Part shown: in pieces, positions 37,301 through 45,458 of the stretch | Numbering within the stretch: position 1 is the stretch's first letter | Layout of the letters: each line of letters starts with the position of its first letter | Source: Streptomyces rishiriensis | Lineage (GTDB): Bacteria; Actinomycetota; Actinomycetes; Streptomycetales; Streptomycetaceae | Direction: 5' to 3' | DNA: 64,000 nucleotides | Assembly (NCBI RefSeq): GCF_030815485.1 | Contig: NZ_JAUSWV010000002.1 | Location: forward strand, 2,356,001-2,420,000 | Position numbers and translations under genes: made by a program | Notes under the pieces: generated by a model | The model's input: only the letters and a program-made list of their open reading frames with translations | Told to the model about the DNA's origin: nothing | Database searches by the model: none

Positions 37301-37314
37301 TACACTCACCTGCG
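37301..37314 (+). promoter_or_regulatory. -10 element for a leaderless kinase transcript
   Basis: TACACT at 37301-37306 lies 7 nt before the GTG at 37314, with no Shine-Dalgarno between them. The predicted transcript start therefore coincides with the start codon. I see no clear -35. Confidence 0.45.
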
Positions 37315-39254
37315 TGGACACGACCCTTCAGGACCCTCTGGTCGGGCAACTGCTCGACGGCCGGTATCGCGTAGAGGCGCGGATCGCGGTCGGCGGGATG
37401 GCCACGGTCTACCGGGCCGTGGACACCCGCCTGGACCGCGTGCTCGCGCTCAAGGTGATGCATCCGGCGCTCGCCGCCGACGGGGCGTTCGTCGAGCGGT
37501 TCATCCGGGAGGCGAAGTCCGTCGCCCGGCTCGCACACCCGAACGTCGTTCAGGTGTTCGACCAGGGTGCCGACGGGTCGTACGTCTATCTCGCCATGGA
37601 GTACATCGCCGGGTGCACCCTGCGGGACGTCCTGCGGGAGCGCGGGGCGCTCCAGCCGCGGGCCGCGCTCGACATCCTGGAGCCCGTGCTGGCCGCGCTC
37701 GGCGCCGCGCACCGGGCCGGCTTCGTGCACCGGGACATGAAGCCCGAGAACGTCCTGATAGGGGACGACGGGCGGGTCAAGGTCGCGGATTTCGGTCTGG
37801 TGCGGTCCGTCGACACCGTGACCAGCACCACGGGAGCCGTGCTCGGCACCGTCGCCTATCTCGCACCCGAGCAGATCGAGCAGCCCGGCGCCGCCGACCC
37901 CCGGGTCGACGTGTACGCGTGCGGGGTGGTGCTCTACGAGATGCTCACCGGTGAGAAGCCTCACGACGGCGACTCCCCCGCGATCGTGCTCTACAAGCAC
38001 CTCCACGAGGACGTTCCGCCGCCGTCCGCCCTCGTCCCCGGGATGCCGTTCGAGCTGGACGAGCTCGTGGCGTCGGCCACCGCCCGCACCCCCGGCATCC
38101 GCCCGTACGACGCCGTCGCGCTGCTCGGGCAGGTACGGGAGGCGCGCGCCGCGCTGACCGTGGACCAGCTGGACGCGACGCCGCCGCAGGCCGTCTCCGG
38201 GGGGCACGACAACGCCGACGACCGGACGAGCGTGATCCCGCGCTCGCTCACCGTGCCCCGTCCGCTGCCCGTCAACGACGACGACCCCGCCGACGGCGAG
38301 GACCCGCTCAACCGCACCTCCCGTTTCCAGAGCGGACCACCCCTGCCGCCCCGGCGCCGTACCGCACGGCCCCGGCGCGGGGTGCTCGCGCTCGTCGCCG
38401 CCGTTCTGCTGGTCCTCGGCGTGGGCGCCGGCGTCTGGTACATCAACTCCGGCCAGTTCACCAAGGTCCCCGCGGTGCTGACGCAGAAGGAGGCGGAGGC
38501 CAGGAACCGGCTGGAAGCCGCCGGCCTCGAGGTCGGCAAGGTGCGGCACCAGCACAGCGACACCGTGAAGCGCGGCACCGTCATGGACACCGACCCCGGC
38601 CCGGGCGCCCGGATCCGCAAGCACGACTCCGTGTCGCTCACCGTCTCCGACGGCCCCGAGATCGTGAAGGTGCCGGACGTGGAGGGCTCCCGGCTGGACA
38701 AGGCCGAGGAGCTGCTGAAGACGGACGGCCTGGAGCCGGGTCTGGTCACCGAGGAGTTCAGCGAGGACGTTCTCAAGGGCTTCGTGATCAGCACCGACCC
38801 GGAGGCGGGTACGAAGCGCCGGGCGGGCACCGCGGTCGCGATCGTGGTCAGCAAGGGCAGTCCGGTCGACGTTCCGGACGTCACCGGCGATGCCCTGGAC
38901 GACGCGAAGGCCGAACTGGAGGAGGCCGGCCTGAAGGTGAAGGTCGCCACCGGGCAGGTCAACTCCGAGTTCGACAAGGGCCTGATCGCGGCGCAGACCC
39001 CGGAGGAGGGCAGTGAGGCCGCCGAAGGCGACACGGTGACGCTGACGCTGTCCAAGGGACCGGAGCTGGTCGAGGTCCCGGACGTGGTCGGCGCGAGCGT
39101 CGACGACGCCAAGTCGCTCCTGGAGGAGTCCGGGTTCGAGGTCGAGGAGGACCGGGGACTGCTCGGACTGTTCGGCGACACCGTGAAGAGCCAGTCCGTG
39201 GACGGCGGCGACACGGCGCCCAAGGGCTCGACGATCACGATCACCATCCGGTGA
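37314..39254 (+). CDS. PASTA-domain serine/threonine protein kinase (PknB type)
   Basis: A 646-residue membrane kinase. The catalytic domain (about 19-280) has the ATP-binding lysine Lys47 (LALKVM), HRD at 139-141 with KPEN, DFG at 159-161 and APEQ. A disordered juxtamembrane linker leads to one transmembrane helix (about 356-377). Outside are four PASTA repeats (380-646) that bind peptidoglycan fragments or lipid II. Its location near cell-wall genes fits the sensing role of this family. The frame is open upstream, but GTG 37314 gives the family N-terminus. Confidence 0.95.
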   Translation: MDTTLQDPLVGQLLDGRYRVEARIAVGGMATVYRAVDTRLDRVLALKVMHPALAADGAFVERFIREAKSVARLAHPNVVQVFDQGADGSYVYLAMEYIAGCTLRDVLRERGALQPRAALDILEPVLAALGAAHRAGFVHRDMKPENVLIGDDGRVKVADFGLVRSVDTVTSTTGAVLGTVAYLAPEQIEQPGAADPRVDVYACGVVLYEMLTGEKPHDGDSPAIVLYKHLHEDVPPPSALVPGMPFELDELVASATARTPGIRPYDAVALLGQVREARAALTVDQLDATPPQAVSGGHDNADDRTSVIPRSLTVPRPLPVNDDDPADGEDPLNRTSRFQSGPPLPPRRRTARPRRGVLALVAAVLLVLGVGAGVWYINSGQFTKVPAVLTQKEAEARNRLEAAGLEVGKVRHQHSDTVKRGTVMDTDPGPGARIRKHDSVSLTVSDGPEIVKVPDVEGSRLDKAEELLKTDGLEPGLVTEEFSEDVLKGFVISTDPEAGTKRRAGTAVAIVVSKGSPVDVPDVTGDALDDAKAELEEAGLKVKVATGQVNSEFDKGLIAAQTPEEGSEAAEGDTVTLTLSKGPELVEVPDVVGASVDDAKSLLEESGFEVEEDRGLLGLFGDTVKSQSVDGGDTAPKGSTITITIR

Positions 39255-39299
39255 CCGTGCGGTGCCGGGGCACCGCCCGGGGCATGACACCCTGAACAG

Positions 39300-40178
39300 G
39301 TGAGTTCTCGAGCCCCCTTCCCCACCCGCAACCCCATCGGCAGTCACGTCCCCGTGGCCGGCGGTCTGCACGACGTGGGGATGTCGTACGCGCACGACCT
39401 CCGGGCCGAGACGGTCCAGGTCTTCGTCGCCAACCCGCGCGGCTGGGCCACTCCCGTCGGCAACCCGCGCCAGGACGAGGCCTTCCGGGAGGCGTGCGCG
39501 GCAGAGTCGGTCCCGGTGTACGTGCACGCGCCGTACCTCATCAACTTCGGCTCGCACACCGAGGCGACGGCCGAGAAGTCGGTGGAGTCGATGCGGCACT
39601 CGCTGCGCCGCGGCCGGGAGATCGGCGCGCTGGGCGTGGTCGTGCACACGGGGAGCGCGACGGGCGGGCGGGACCGGTCCGTGGCGCTGAAGCAGGTGCG
39701 GGAGTATCTGCTGCCGCTGCTCGACGAGCTGACCCACGACGACGACCCGTTCCTGCTGCTCGAGTCCACCGCCGGCCAGGGCGCCTCGCTCTGCTCCCGG
39801 ACCTGGGACTTCGGGCCGTACTTCGAGGCGCTGGACGCCCATCCGAAGCTGGGCGTCTGCCTCGACACCTGCCACATCTTCGCGGCCGGGCACGATCTGA
39901 CCGGCCCGGCCGGTATGAGCCAGACCCTCGATCTGCTGGTGGACACGGTCGGCGAGGGCCGGCTGAAGCTGATCCACGCCAATGACTCCAAGGACGTGGC
40001 CGGCGCCCACAAGGACCGGCACGAGAACATCGGCGCCGGTCACATCGGGGAGGACCCCTTCCGGGCGCTGATGACCCACCCGGCCACCGCGGGCGTACCG
40101 CTGATCATCGAGACACCCGGCGGCAAAGAGGGACACGCGGCGGACGTCGAACGGCTGAAGAAGCTCCGGGACGGCTGA
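39300..40178 (+). CDS. nfo: Endonuclease IV (deoxyribonuclease IV)
   Basis: Apurinic/apyrimidinic endonuclease of the TIM-barrel AP endonuclease 2 family. The 292-residue product has the metal-binding blocks: VYVHAPYLINFGSHTEAT, GVVVHTGSATG, LLLESTAGQG, GVCLDTCHIFAAGHDL, KLIHANDSK and HENIGAGHIGEDPF. The zinc-ligand His, Glu and Asp residues are all in place. The start is GTG at 39300, 45 bp after the kinase gene on the same strand. Confidence 0.95.
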   Translation: MSSRAPFPTRNPIGSHVPVAGGLHDVGMSYAHDLRAETVQVFVANPRGWATPVGNPRQDEAFREACAAESVPVYVHAPYLINFGSHTEATAEKSVESMRHSLRRGREIGALGVVVHTGSATGGRDRSVALKQVREYLLPLLDELTHDDDPFLLLESTAGQGASLCSRTWDFGPYFEALDAHPKLGVCLDTCHIFAAGHDLTGPAGMSQTLDLLVDTVGEGRLKLIHANDSKDVAGAHKDRHENIGAGHIGEDPFRALMTHPATAGVPLIIETPGGKEGHAADVERLKKLRDG

Positions 40179-40214
40179 CGGAATCCCGGGACGGCCGACG
40201 CCGTGCCGGGGAGC

Positions 40215-40847
40215 TCAGAGTTCGGGGCCGTCGCCCGGCTCCTCCTGGTAGGAGTAGCGCTGTTCCTTCCAGGGGTCGCCGAGGTTGTGGTAGCCGCGCT
40301 CCTCCCAGAAGCCACGGCGGTCGGCGGTCATGTACTCGACGCCCCGGACCCATTTGGGGCCCTTCCAGGCGTAGAGGTGCGGTACGACCAGCCGCAGCGG
40401 GAAGCCGTGCTCGGCGGTGAGCAGCTCGCCGTCCTTGTGGGTGGCGAAGATCGTGCGCTCGGCGGCGAAGTCCGACAGCCGCAGGTTCGAGCTGAAGCCG
40501 TACTCCGCCCATACCATCACATGGGTGACGTTCGGGGCGGGCGGGGCGCTCTCCAGGATGGTGCGGGCCGGGATCCCGCCCCATTCGGCGCCGAGCATGC
40601 TGAACTTCGTCACGCAGTGCAGATCGGCCACGACGGACGCGTACGGAAGAGCCGTGAACCCGTCGTGGTCCCAGCAGCGCTTCTCACCGTCGGCGGTGGC
40701 GCCGAACACCCTGAACTCCCAGCGTTCGGGCCGGAACTTGGGCACCGGGCCGTAGTGCGTGACGGGCCATCCCCGCTGCAGTCGCTGTCCCGGCGGAAGC
40801 TCGGACACTGCTTCTTCTCCAGATTCGCGCTCCACCGGCTGACCCAT
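40215..40847 (-). CDS. Sulfite-oxidase-like molybdopterin oxidoreductase
   Basis: A 210-residue protein of the oxidoreductase molybdopterin-binding domain family (YedY-like core without a signal peptide). The molybdenum-ligand cysteine lies in ADLHCVTKFSMLGAEWGGI (about residues 76-94), and later blocks include HGFPLRLVVPHLYAWKGPKWV. There is no export signal and no C-terminal dimerisation domain, so it is a minimal cytoplasmic form. It is divergent from bacterioferritin. The ATG at 40847 has AGGA 8 nt upstream. Confidence 0.9.
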   Translation of the reverse strand: MGQPVERESGEEAVSELPPGQRLQRGWPVTHYGPVPKFRPERWEFRVFGATADGEKRCWDHDGFTALPYASVVADLHCVTKFSMLGAEWGGIPARTILESAPPAPNVTHVMVWAEYGFSSNLRLSDFAAERTIFATHKDGELLTAEHGFPLRLVVPHLYAWKGPKWVRGVEYMTADRRGFWEERGYHNLGDPWKEQRYSYQEEPGDGPEL

Positions 40848-40921
40848 GACTCCATCCTGACAGACCCTGGACGGTGCACATGACCAGCCATGACCGGGCA
40901 TATCCCGAATCGGGCAACTGC

Positions 40922-40959
40922 TACTAAGCATGCACTAACTTACTAAGTACGCACTTACT
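40922..40959. promoter_or_regulatory. Tandem operator-like repeats between sulfite-oxidase gene and bfr
   Basis: TACTAAGCATGCACTAACT (40922-40940) and TACTAAGTACGCACTTACT (40941-40959) are consecutive and match at 16 of 19 positions, in a markedly A/T-rich patch. They sit in the 196-bp divergent region and look like two operator sites. They could control the sulfite-oxidase-like gene, bfr, or both. Confidence 0.5.
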
Positions 40960-41043
40960 GGACGATCTTCCACGCCGGTGCAATCATGCGGCGGCAGTCT
41001 CCCCGATTCCCACCCCGTACCCCACGTGGAAGGAGCCTCTGCG

Positions 41044-41523
41044 ATGCAGGGCGACCCCGAGGTCATCGAGTTCCTCAACGAGCAGCTCACCGGTGAGCTC
41101 ACCGCGATCAACCAGTACTTCCTCCACGCGAAGATGCAGGAGAACTTCGGCTGGACGAAGCTCGCGAAGTACACCCGGCACGAGTCGTTCGACGAGATGA
41201 AGCACGCCGAGGTGCTCACCGACCGGATCCTGTTCCTGGACGGGCTGCCGAACTACCAGCGCCTCTTCCATGTGCGGGTGGGGCAGACGGTCAAGGAGAT
41301 GTTCGAGGCCGACCGACAGGTCGAGGTCGAGGCGATCGACCGGCTGAAGCGCGGGATCAAGGTGATGCGCGAGAAGGGCGACATCACGTCCGCGAACATC
41401 TTCGAGTCGATCCTCGCGGACGAGGAGCACCACATCGACTACCTCGACACCCAGCTGGAGCTGGTGGAGAAGCTCGGTGAGGCGCTGTACCTCGCGCAGC
41501 TGATCGAGCAGCCGGAGAGCTGA
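41044..41523 (+). CDS. bfr: Bacterioferritin
   Basis: Iron-storage 24-mer with heme between subunits. The 159-residue product has the ferroxidase ligands Glu18, Glu51 and His54 and the heme-ligand Met52 (in SFDEMKHAEVL), with later Glu/His ligands in LADEEHHIDYLD. The Shine-Dalgarno GGAAGGAG lies 8 nt before ATG 41044. It converges with the bacterioferritin-associated ferredoxin gene, with 8 bp between the stops. I see no iron box in front of bfr. Confidence 0.97.
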   Translation: MQGDPEVIEFLNEQLTGELTAINQYFLHAKMQENFGWTKLAKYTRHESFDEMKHAEVLTDRILFLDGLPNYQRLFHVRVGQTVKEMFEADRQVEVEAIDRLKRGIKVMREKGDITSANIFESILADEEHHIDYLDTQLELVEKLGEALYLAQLIEQPES

Positions 41524-41531
41524 GGCCCTGG

Positions 41532-41774
41532 CTAGGCCGCTTCCTCGAGCTCTTCGAACTCCTCGAGTTCGGCGAGCACCGCGCTGCCCCGGTCGGCCAG
41601 GTCCCGGCGCGGACCGGCGCCCCGGCCGAGGATCGCCTGGATGCGACGGACGCACGACCCGCAGTCCGTGCCCGCCTTGCAGGCGGAGGCAACCTGGCGG
41701 GGCGTGCAGGCTCCGTTGTCCGCGTGCTGCTGGACCTGCGCCTCGGTCACGCCGAAGCAGCTGCATACGAACAC
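41532..41774 (-). CDS. bfd: Bacterioferritin-associated ferredoxin (BFD-like [2Fe-2S] protein)
   Basis: An 80-residue protein whose four cysteines CSC (residues 4-6) ... ACKAGTDCGSC (about 31-41) follow the C-x-C ... C-x(4-5)-C pattern of BFD domains, which bind a [2Fe-2S] cluster and deliver electrons to release iron from bacterioferritin. The acidic C-terminus (LEEFEELEEA) is extra. A near-perfect iron box precedes it, so it should be induced when iron is scarce. Confidence 0.92.
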   Translation of the reverse strand: MFVCSCFGVTEAQVQQHADNGACTPRQVASACKAGTDCGSCVRRIQAILGRGAGPRRDLADRGSAVLAELEEFEELEEAA

Positions 41775-41800
41775 GCGGATTCACCTCCCGCCGAGATCAA

Positions 41801-41819
41801 TAAGGCTAACCTAACCTTA
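41801..41819. promoter_or_regulatory. Iron box (IdeR/DmdR1 type) upstream of bfd
   Basis: TAAGGCTAACCTAACCTTA at 41801-41819, read on the minus strand, matches 17 of 19 positions of the actinobacterial iron-box consensus TWAGGTWAGSCTWACCTWA. It lies 27 bp upstream of the bfd start codon. An iron-loaded DmdR1/IdeR repressor should shut bfd off when iron is plentiful. Confidence 0.85.
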
Positions 41820-41844
41820 CCCGGCGGCCACGGGCCACAAAAGT

Positions 41845-41883
41845 GGAGTGGGGCGCGGTCGTATGTGATCCGCGCCCCACTCC
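41845..41883 (-). terminator. Terminator of the DAHP synthase gene
   Basis: GGAGTGGGGCGCGG at 41845-41858 pairs perfectly with CCGCGCCCCACTCC at 41870-41883 around an 11-nt loop, 12 nt after the minus-strand stop codon. Confidence 0.85.
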
Positions 41884-41895
41884 TGTGATCAGGGG

Positions 41896-43248
41896 TCACT
41901 GGTCCCGGTACATCTCCGCCACCAGGAAGGCCAGGTCCAGGGACTGGCTGCGGTTCAGCCGGGGGTCACAGGCCGTCTCGTAGCGCTGGTGCAGGTCGTC
42001 GACGAAGATCTCGTCGCCGCCGCCCACGCACTCGGTGACATCGTCACCGGTCAGCTCCACGTGGATGCCGCCCGGGTGGGTGCCGAGGCCCTTGTGCACC
42101 TCGAAGAAGCCCTTGACCTCGTCGAGCACGTCGTCGAACCGGCGGGTCTTGTGACCCGAGGCCGCCTCGTAGGTGTTGCCGTGCATCGGGTCGGTGATCC
42201 AGGCGACGGTCGCACCCGAGGCGCTGACCTTCTCGACCAGCTCGGGCAGCTTGTCGCGGACCTTGTCGGCGCCCATGCGGACGATGAAGGTCAGCCGACC
42301 GGGCTCACGGTCGGGGTCGAGGCGCTCGATGTACTTCAGCGCCTCCTCGGCCGTGGTCGTGGGGCCGAGCTTGATGCCGATCGGGTTGCGGATCTTCGAG
42401 GCGAACTCGATGTGCGCGTGGTCCAGCTGCCGGGTGCGCTCGCCGATCCACACCATGTGCGCCGAGACGTCGTACAGCCGCCCGGTGCGGGAGTCGACCC
42501 TGGTCAGGGCGGACTCGTAGTCGAGCAGCAGCGCCTCGTGGGAGGAGAAGAACTCGACCGTCTTGAACTCCTCCGGGTCGGCCCCGCAGGCGTGCATGAA
42601 GTTCAGCGCCTGGTCGATCTCACGGGCGAGCTGCTCGTAGCGCTGACCGGACGGGGACGACTTCACGAAGTCCTGGTTCCAGGCGTGCACCTGGCGCAGG
42701 TCGGCGTAGCCGCCGGTGGTGAAGGCGCGCACCAGGTTGAGCGTGGAGGCGGACGCGTTGTACATCCGCTTCAGGCGCTCGGGGTCCGGGATGCGGGACT
42801 TCTCGTCGAAGTCGAAACCGTTGACCGAGTCGCCCCGGTACGTCGGCAGGGTCACGCCGTCGCGGGTCTCGGTGCCCTTGGAGCGCGGCTTGGAGTACTG
42901 GCCGGCGATGCGGCCGACCTTGACGACCGGCACCGAGGCGGCGTACGTCAGCACGGCGCCCATCTGGAGCAGCGTCTTGAGCTTGTTGCGGATGTGATCG
43001 GCGGACACGCCGTCGAAGGCCTCGGCGCAGTCGCCGCCCTGGAGAAGGAACGCCTCTCCCTTGGCGACGGCCGCCATCCGGGCGCGCAGCTGGTCGCACT
43101 CGCCCGCGAAGACGAGCGGCGGATACGACTCGAGGTCCGCGATCACTGCGCGCAGAGCCTCGGTGTCGGGGTACTCGGGCTGCTGCGCCGCGGGCAGGTC
43201 TCGCCAGGTGTTGCCAGCGCTCGCGCTGGTCTTAGCGTTCACGGTCAC
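41896..43248 (-). CDS. aroH: Class II 3-deoxy-7-phosphoheptulonate (DAHP) synthase
   Basis: First enzyme of the shikimate pathway, plant/actinobacterial class II. The product has 450 residues from GTG 43248. A second GTG at 43242 is better spaced from GAGGG (7 nt) and is an alternative. Family blocks include LLQGGDCAEAF, GRIAGQYSKPRSKGTE, PTYRGDSVNGF, SSHEALLLDYE, GERTRQLDHAH, WITDPMHGNT and GGIHVELTGDDVTEC. It is divergent from the trp attenuator and anthranilate synthase, so the entry and branch enzymes of tryptophan synthesis share a control region. Confidence 0.96.
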   Translation of the reverse strand: MTVNAKTSASAGNTWRDLPAAQQPEYPDTEALRAVIADLESYPPLVFAGECDQLRARMAAVAKGEAFLLQGGDCAEAFDGVSADHIRNKLKTLLQMGAVLTYAASVPVVKVGRIAGQYSKPRSKGTETRDGVTLPTYRGDSVNGFDFDEKSRIPDPERLKRMYNASASTLNLVRAFTTGGYADLRQVHAWNQDFVKSSPSGQRYEQLAREIDQALNFMHACGADPEEFKTVEFFSSHEALLLDYESALTRVDSRTGRLYDVSAHMVWIGERTRQLDHAHIEFASKIRNPIGIKLGPTTTAEEALKYIERLDPDREPGRLTFIVRMGADKVRDKLPELVEKVSASGATVAWITDPMHGNTYEAASGHKTRRFDDVLDEVKGFFEVHKGLGTHPGGIHVELTGDDVTECVGGGDEIFVDDLHQRYETACDPRLNRSQSLDLAFLVAEMYRDQ

Positions 43249-43269
43249 GCCCTCAACATTACGGGGTCG

Positions 43270-43297
43270 TGTCGAGTCGTTTTCGCCCGGCTCGACA
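43270..43297. promoter_or_regulatory. Inverted repeat in the aroH-trpL control region
   Basis: TGTCGAG (43270-43276) and CTCGACA (43291-43297) form a perfect 7-bp inverted repeat with a 14-nt spacer, roughly central between the divergent starts of aroH and trpL. It is a candidate operator for joint control of aromatic synthesis. The regulator is unknown. Confidence 0.4.
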
Positions 43298-43331
43298 GGT
43301 GAGACGCCCTCCCGCTCAGGTGCGCGTGGGG

Positions 43332-43450
43332 TAGGGTGCGTCGCATGTTCGCGCTTTCGACCCAGAACTGGTGGTGGACCGCTCATCCGGCGGCCCACTG
43401 AACTGCGCGTACGCAAGACTTCGCGAAGGCCGCCCGAGGGGCGGCCTTCG
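43332..43450 (+). promoter_or_regulatory. trp attenuator: promoter, leader peptide and terminator stem
   Basis: TAGGGT at 43332-43337 is a likely -10 that places transcription at or next to the trpL ATG (43345). The leader peptide has three consecutive Trp codons. CGAAGGCCGCCC at 43424-43435 pairs perfectly with GGGCGGCCTTCG at 43439-43450 around a 3-nt loop to form the terminator. Ribosome stalling at the Trp codons should favour read-through when tryptophan is scarce. The same arrangement is known for Streptomyces trpE(G). Confidence 0.92.
43345..43401 (+). CDS. trpL: trp leader peptide
   Basis: An 18-codon peptide, MFALSTQNWWWTAHPAAH, with three tandem UGG codons and TGA at 43399-43401. 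The promoter -10 sits 7 nt before the ATG and there is no Shine-Dalgarno, so it is probably translated from a leaderless mRNA. The terminator stem begins 22 nt after its stop. It acts as the tryptophan sensor for the downstream gene, not as a functional product. Confidence 0.93.
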   Translation: MFALSTQNWWWTAHPAAH

Positions 43451-43529
43451 GCGTGTCCGGGGCCGTTCCTCACCGATACCGACACCGACATCGATCGGCG
43501 TCGACGACATCGACGGAAGAGGAACCCCC

Positions 43530-45440
43530 ATGGACCTGGCGCAACTGCTCCGTGACGACCGCCCGTTCGCCCTGCTCCGCCGCCGCACCCCCGGCCACGA
43601 CGCGGACACCGTGGAGGTGCTGCTCGGCCCGGTCGCCACCTACGACCGGCTTGCCGACCTGCCCGAGGAGGGCCTGGCGCTGGTCCCGTTCCGGCAGATC
43701 CGCGAGCGCGGCTTCGACGTCCGCGACGACGGCACCCCGCTGGCGGTGCTGGTTCCCGAGGAGCGTCACGTCCTGCCCCTGGCCGACGCCCTCGACCGGT
43801 TGCCGGTCCGGGACGTGCGCGTGGAGGACGGCGGGTTCGACGTGGCCGACGAGGAGTACGCGGAGATCGTCGGACGGGTGCTGCGGGACGAGATCGGCCG
43901 CGGCGAGGGCGCCAACTTCGTGATCCGGCGGACGTACCGGGGACGGATCCCGGGGTTCGGCCGCGCCGACGCGCTGGCCCTCTTCCGGCGGCTCCTCGAG
44001 GGCGAGCGCGGCGCCTACTGGACGTTCGTCGTGCACACCGGGGACCGGACGCTGGTGGGAGCCAGCCCCGAGGTGCATGTGCGTATGTCCGGCGGCACGG
44101 TCGTGATGAACCCGATCAGCGGGACGTACCGGTACCCCGCGGAGGGCCCGACTCCGGAGCGGCTGCTGGACTTCCTCGCCGACGGCAAGGAGATCGAGGA
44201 GCTGTCGATGGTCGTCGACGAGGAGCTCAAGATGATGTGCACCGTCGGTGACATGGGCGGGGTCGTGATCGGGCCCCGGCTGAAGGAGATGGCGCATCTC
44301 GCGCACACGGAGTACGAGCTGCGCGGCAGGTCCTCGCTGGATGTGCGGGAGGTGCTGAAGGAGACCATGTTCGCGGCGACCGTCACGGGCTCGCCCGTGC
44401 AGAACGCCTGCCGGGTCATCGAACGGTACGAGCCGGTCGGGCCGGACGGTGTCGGGCGGGGGTACTACGCAGGCGCGCTGGCGCTGCTGGGCCGGGACGC
44501 CGGCGGGGCGCAGACCCTCGACTCCCCCATTCTCATCCGTACCGCCGACATCGACGGGGCCGGGCGGCTGCGGGTGCCGGTGGGCGCCACGCTCGTCCGC
44601 GGATCGGATCCGGCGGCCGAGGTCGCGGAGACGCACGCGAAGGCGGCGGGCGTGCTGGCCGCGCTCGGTGTCCTGCCGGGCAGGCCCGGGACGGCGGACG
44701 CGCGGCCCCGGCTGGCCGACGACCCGCGGGTGCGGGCGGCGCTGGACGGGCGGCGCGCCTCGCTGGCGCCGTTCTGGCTGCGGATGCAGGAGCGGACGGA
44801 GGAGCTGACCGGGCACGCGCTCGTCGTCGACGGCGAGGACACCTTCACCGCGATGCTCGCGCACGTGCTGCGCTCGAGCGGGCTCGAGGTGAGCGTCCGG
44901 CGCTACGACGAGCCGGGGCTGACGGCCTCGGTTCTGGCGCACGAGGGGCCGGTCGTGCTGGGCCCCGGCCCCGGTGACCCGTCCGACCTGGGCGACCCGA
45001 AGATGCGGTTGCTGCGGGAGCTGACCGCGCGGGTGATCCGGGAGCACCGGCACGGTGTCCTCGGGGTCTGCCTCGGGCACGAGCTGATCGCGGCGGAACT
45101 GGGGCTGGACATCGTGCGGAAGGAGGTGCCCTACCAGGGGGCGCAGACGACCGTGGACCTGTTCGGGCGGGCGGAGACCGTCGGGTTCTACAACAGCTTC
45201 GTGGCGCTGTGCGACGACGCGGCGCTGGAGGAGCTGGCCGCCGCGCACGGGGTGGAGGTGAGCCGGGCCGCGAACGGCGAGGTGCACGCGCTGCGCGGGC
45301 CGCGCCGGACCGACGGCGCGGCCATGAACGCGATCGCCGGCGTCCAGTTCCATCCGGAGTCGGTGCTCACGCTGAACGGGGTGTCCGTGGTGCGGGAGTT
45401 GGTGGCCCGGGTGTGCGCCGAGCCGCGGCCGGCACGCTAG
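43530..45440 (+). CDS. trpE: Anthranilate synthase, fused TrpE-TrpG type
   Basis: Chorismate-to-anthranilate enzyme with both subunits in one 636-residue chain. The N-terminal chorismate-utilising domain contains NPISGTYRYP, the DEELKMMC block and TGSPVQNACRVIERYE. The C-terminal class I glutamine amidotransferase has GPGPGDPSD, the nucleophile Cys514 in GVCLGHE, and the His608-Pro-Glu610 pair. The fused form resembles PhzE, but the trp attenuator shows that its role is tryptophan synthesis. GGAAGAGG precedes ATG 43530. Confidence 0.95.
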   Translation: MDLAQLLRDDRPFALLRRRTPGHDADTVEVLLGPVATYDRLADLPEEGLALVPFRQIRERGFDVRDDGTPLAVLVPEERHVLPLADALDRLPVRDVRVEDGGFDVADEEYAEIVGRVLRDEIGRGEGANFVIRRTYRGRIPGFGRADALALFRRLLEGERGAYWTFVVHTGDRTLVGASPEVHVRMSGGTVVMNPISGTYRYPAEGPTPERLLDFLADGKEIEELSMVVDEELKMMCTVGDMGGVVIGPRLKEMAHLAHTEYELRGRSSLDVREVLKETMFAATVTGSPVQNACRVIERYEPVGPDGVGRGYYAGALALLGRDAGGAQTLDSPILIRTADIDGAGRLRVPVGATLVRGSDPAAEVAETHAKAAGVLAALGVLPGRPGTADARPRLADDPRVRAALDGRRASLAPFWLRMQERTEELTGHALVVDGEDTFTAMLAHVLRSSGLEVSVRRYDEPGLTASVLAHEGPVVLGPGPGDPSDLGDPKMRLLRELTARVIREHRHGVLGVCLGHELIAAELGLDIVRKEVPYQGAQTTVDLFGRAETVGFYNSFVALCDDAALEELAAAHGVEVSRAANGEVHALRGPRRTDGAAMNAIAGVQFHPESVLTLNGVSVVRELVARVCAEPRPAR

Positions 45441-45458
45441 CGGCCGGCCGCCGGCGGG

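Noticed and set aside
37236..40136. Minus-strand open frame of about 966 codons opposite the kinase and nfo
   Set aside because: Its composition is that of an antisense shadow, and the plus-strand kinase has full catalytic motifs.
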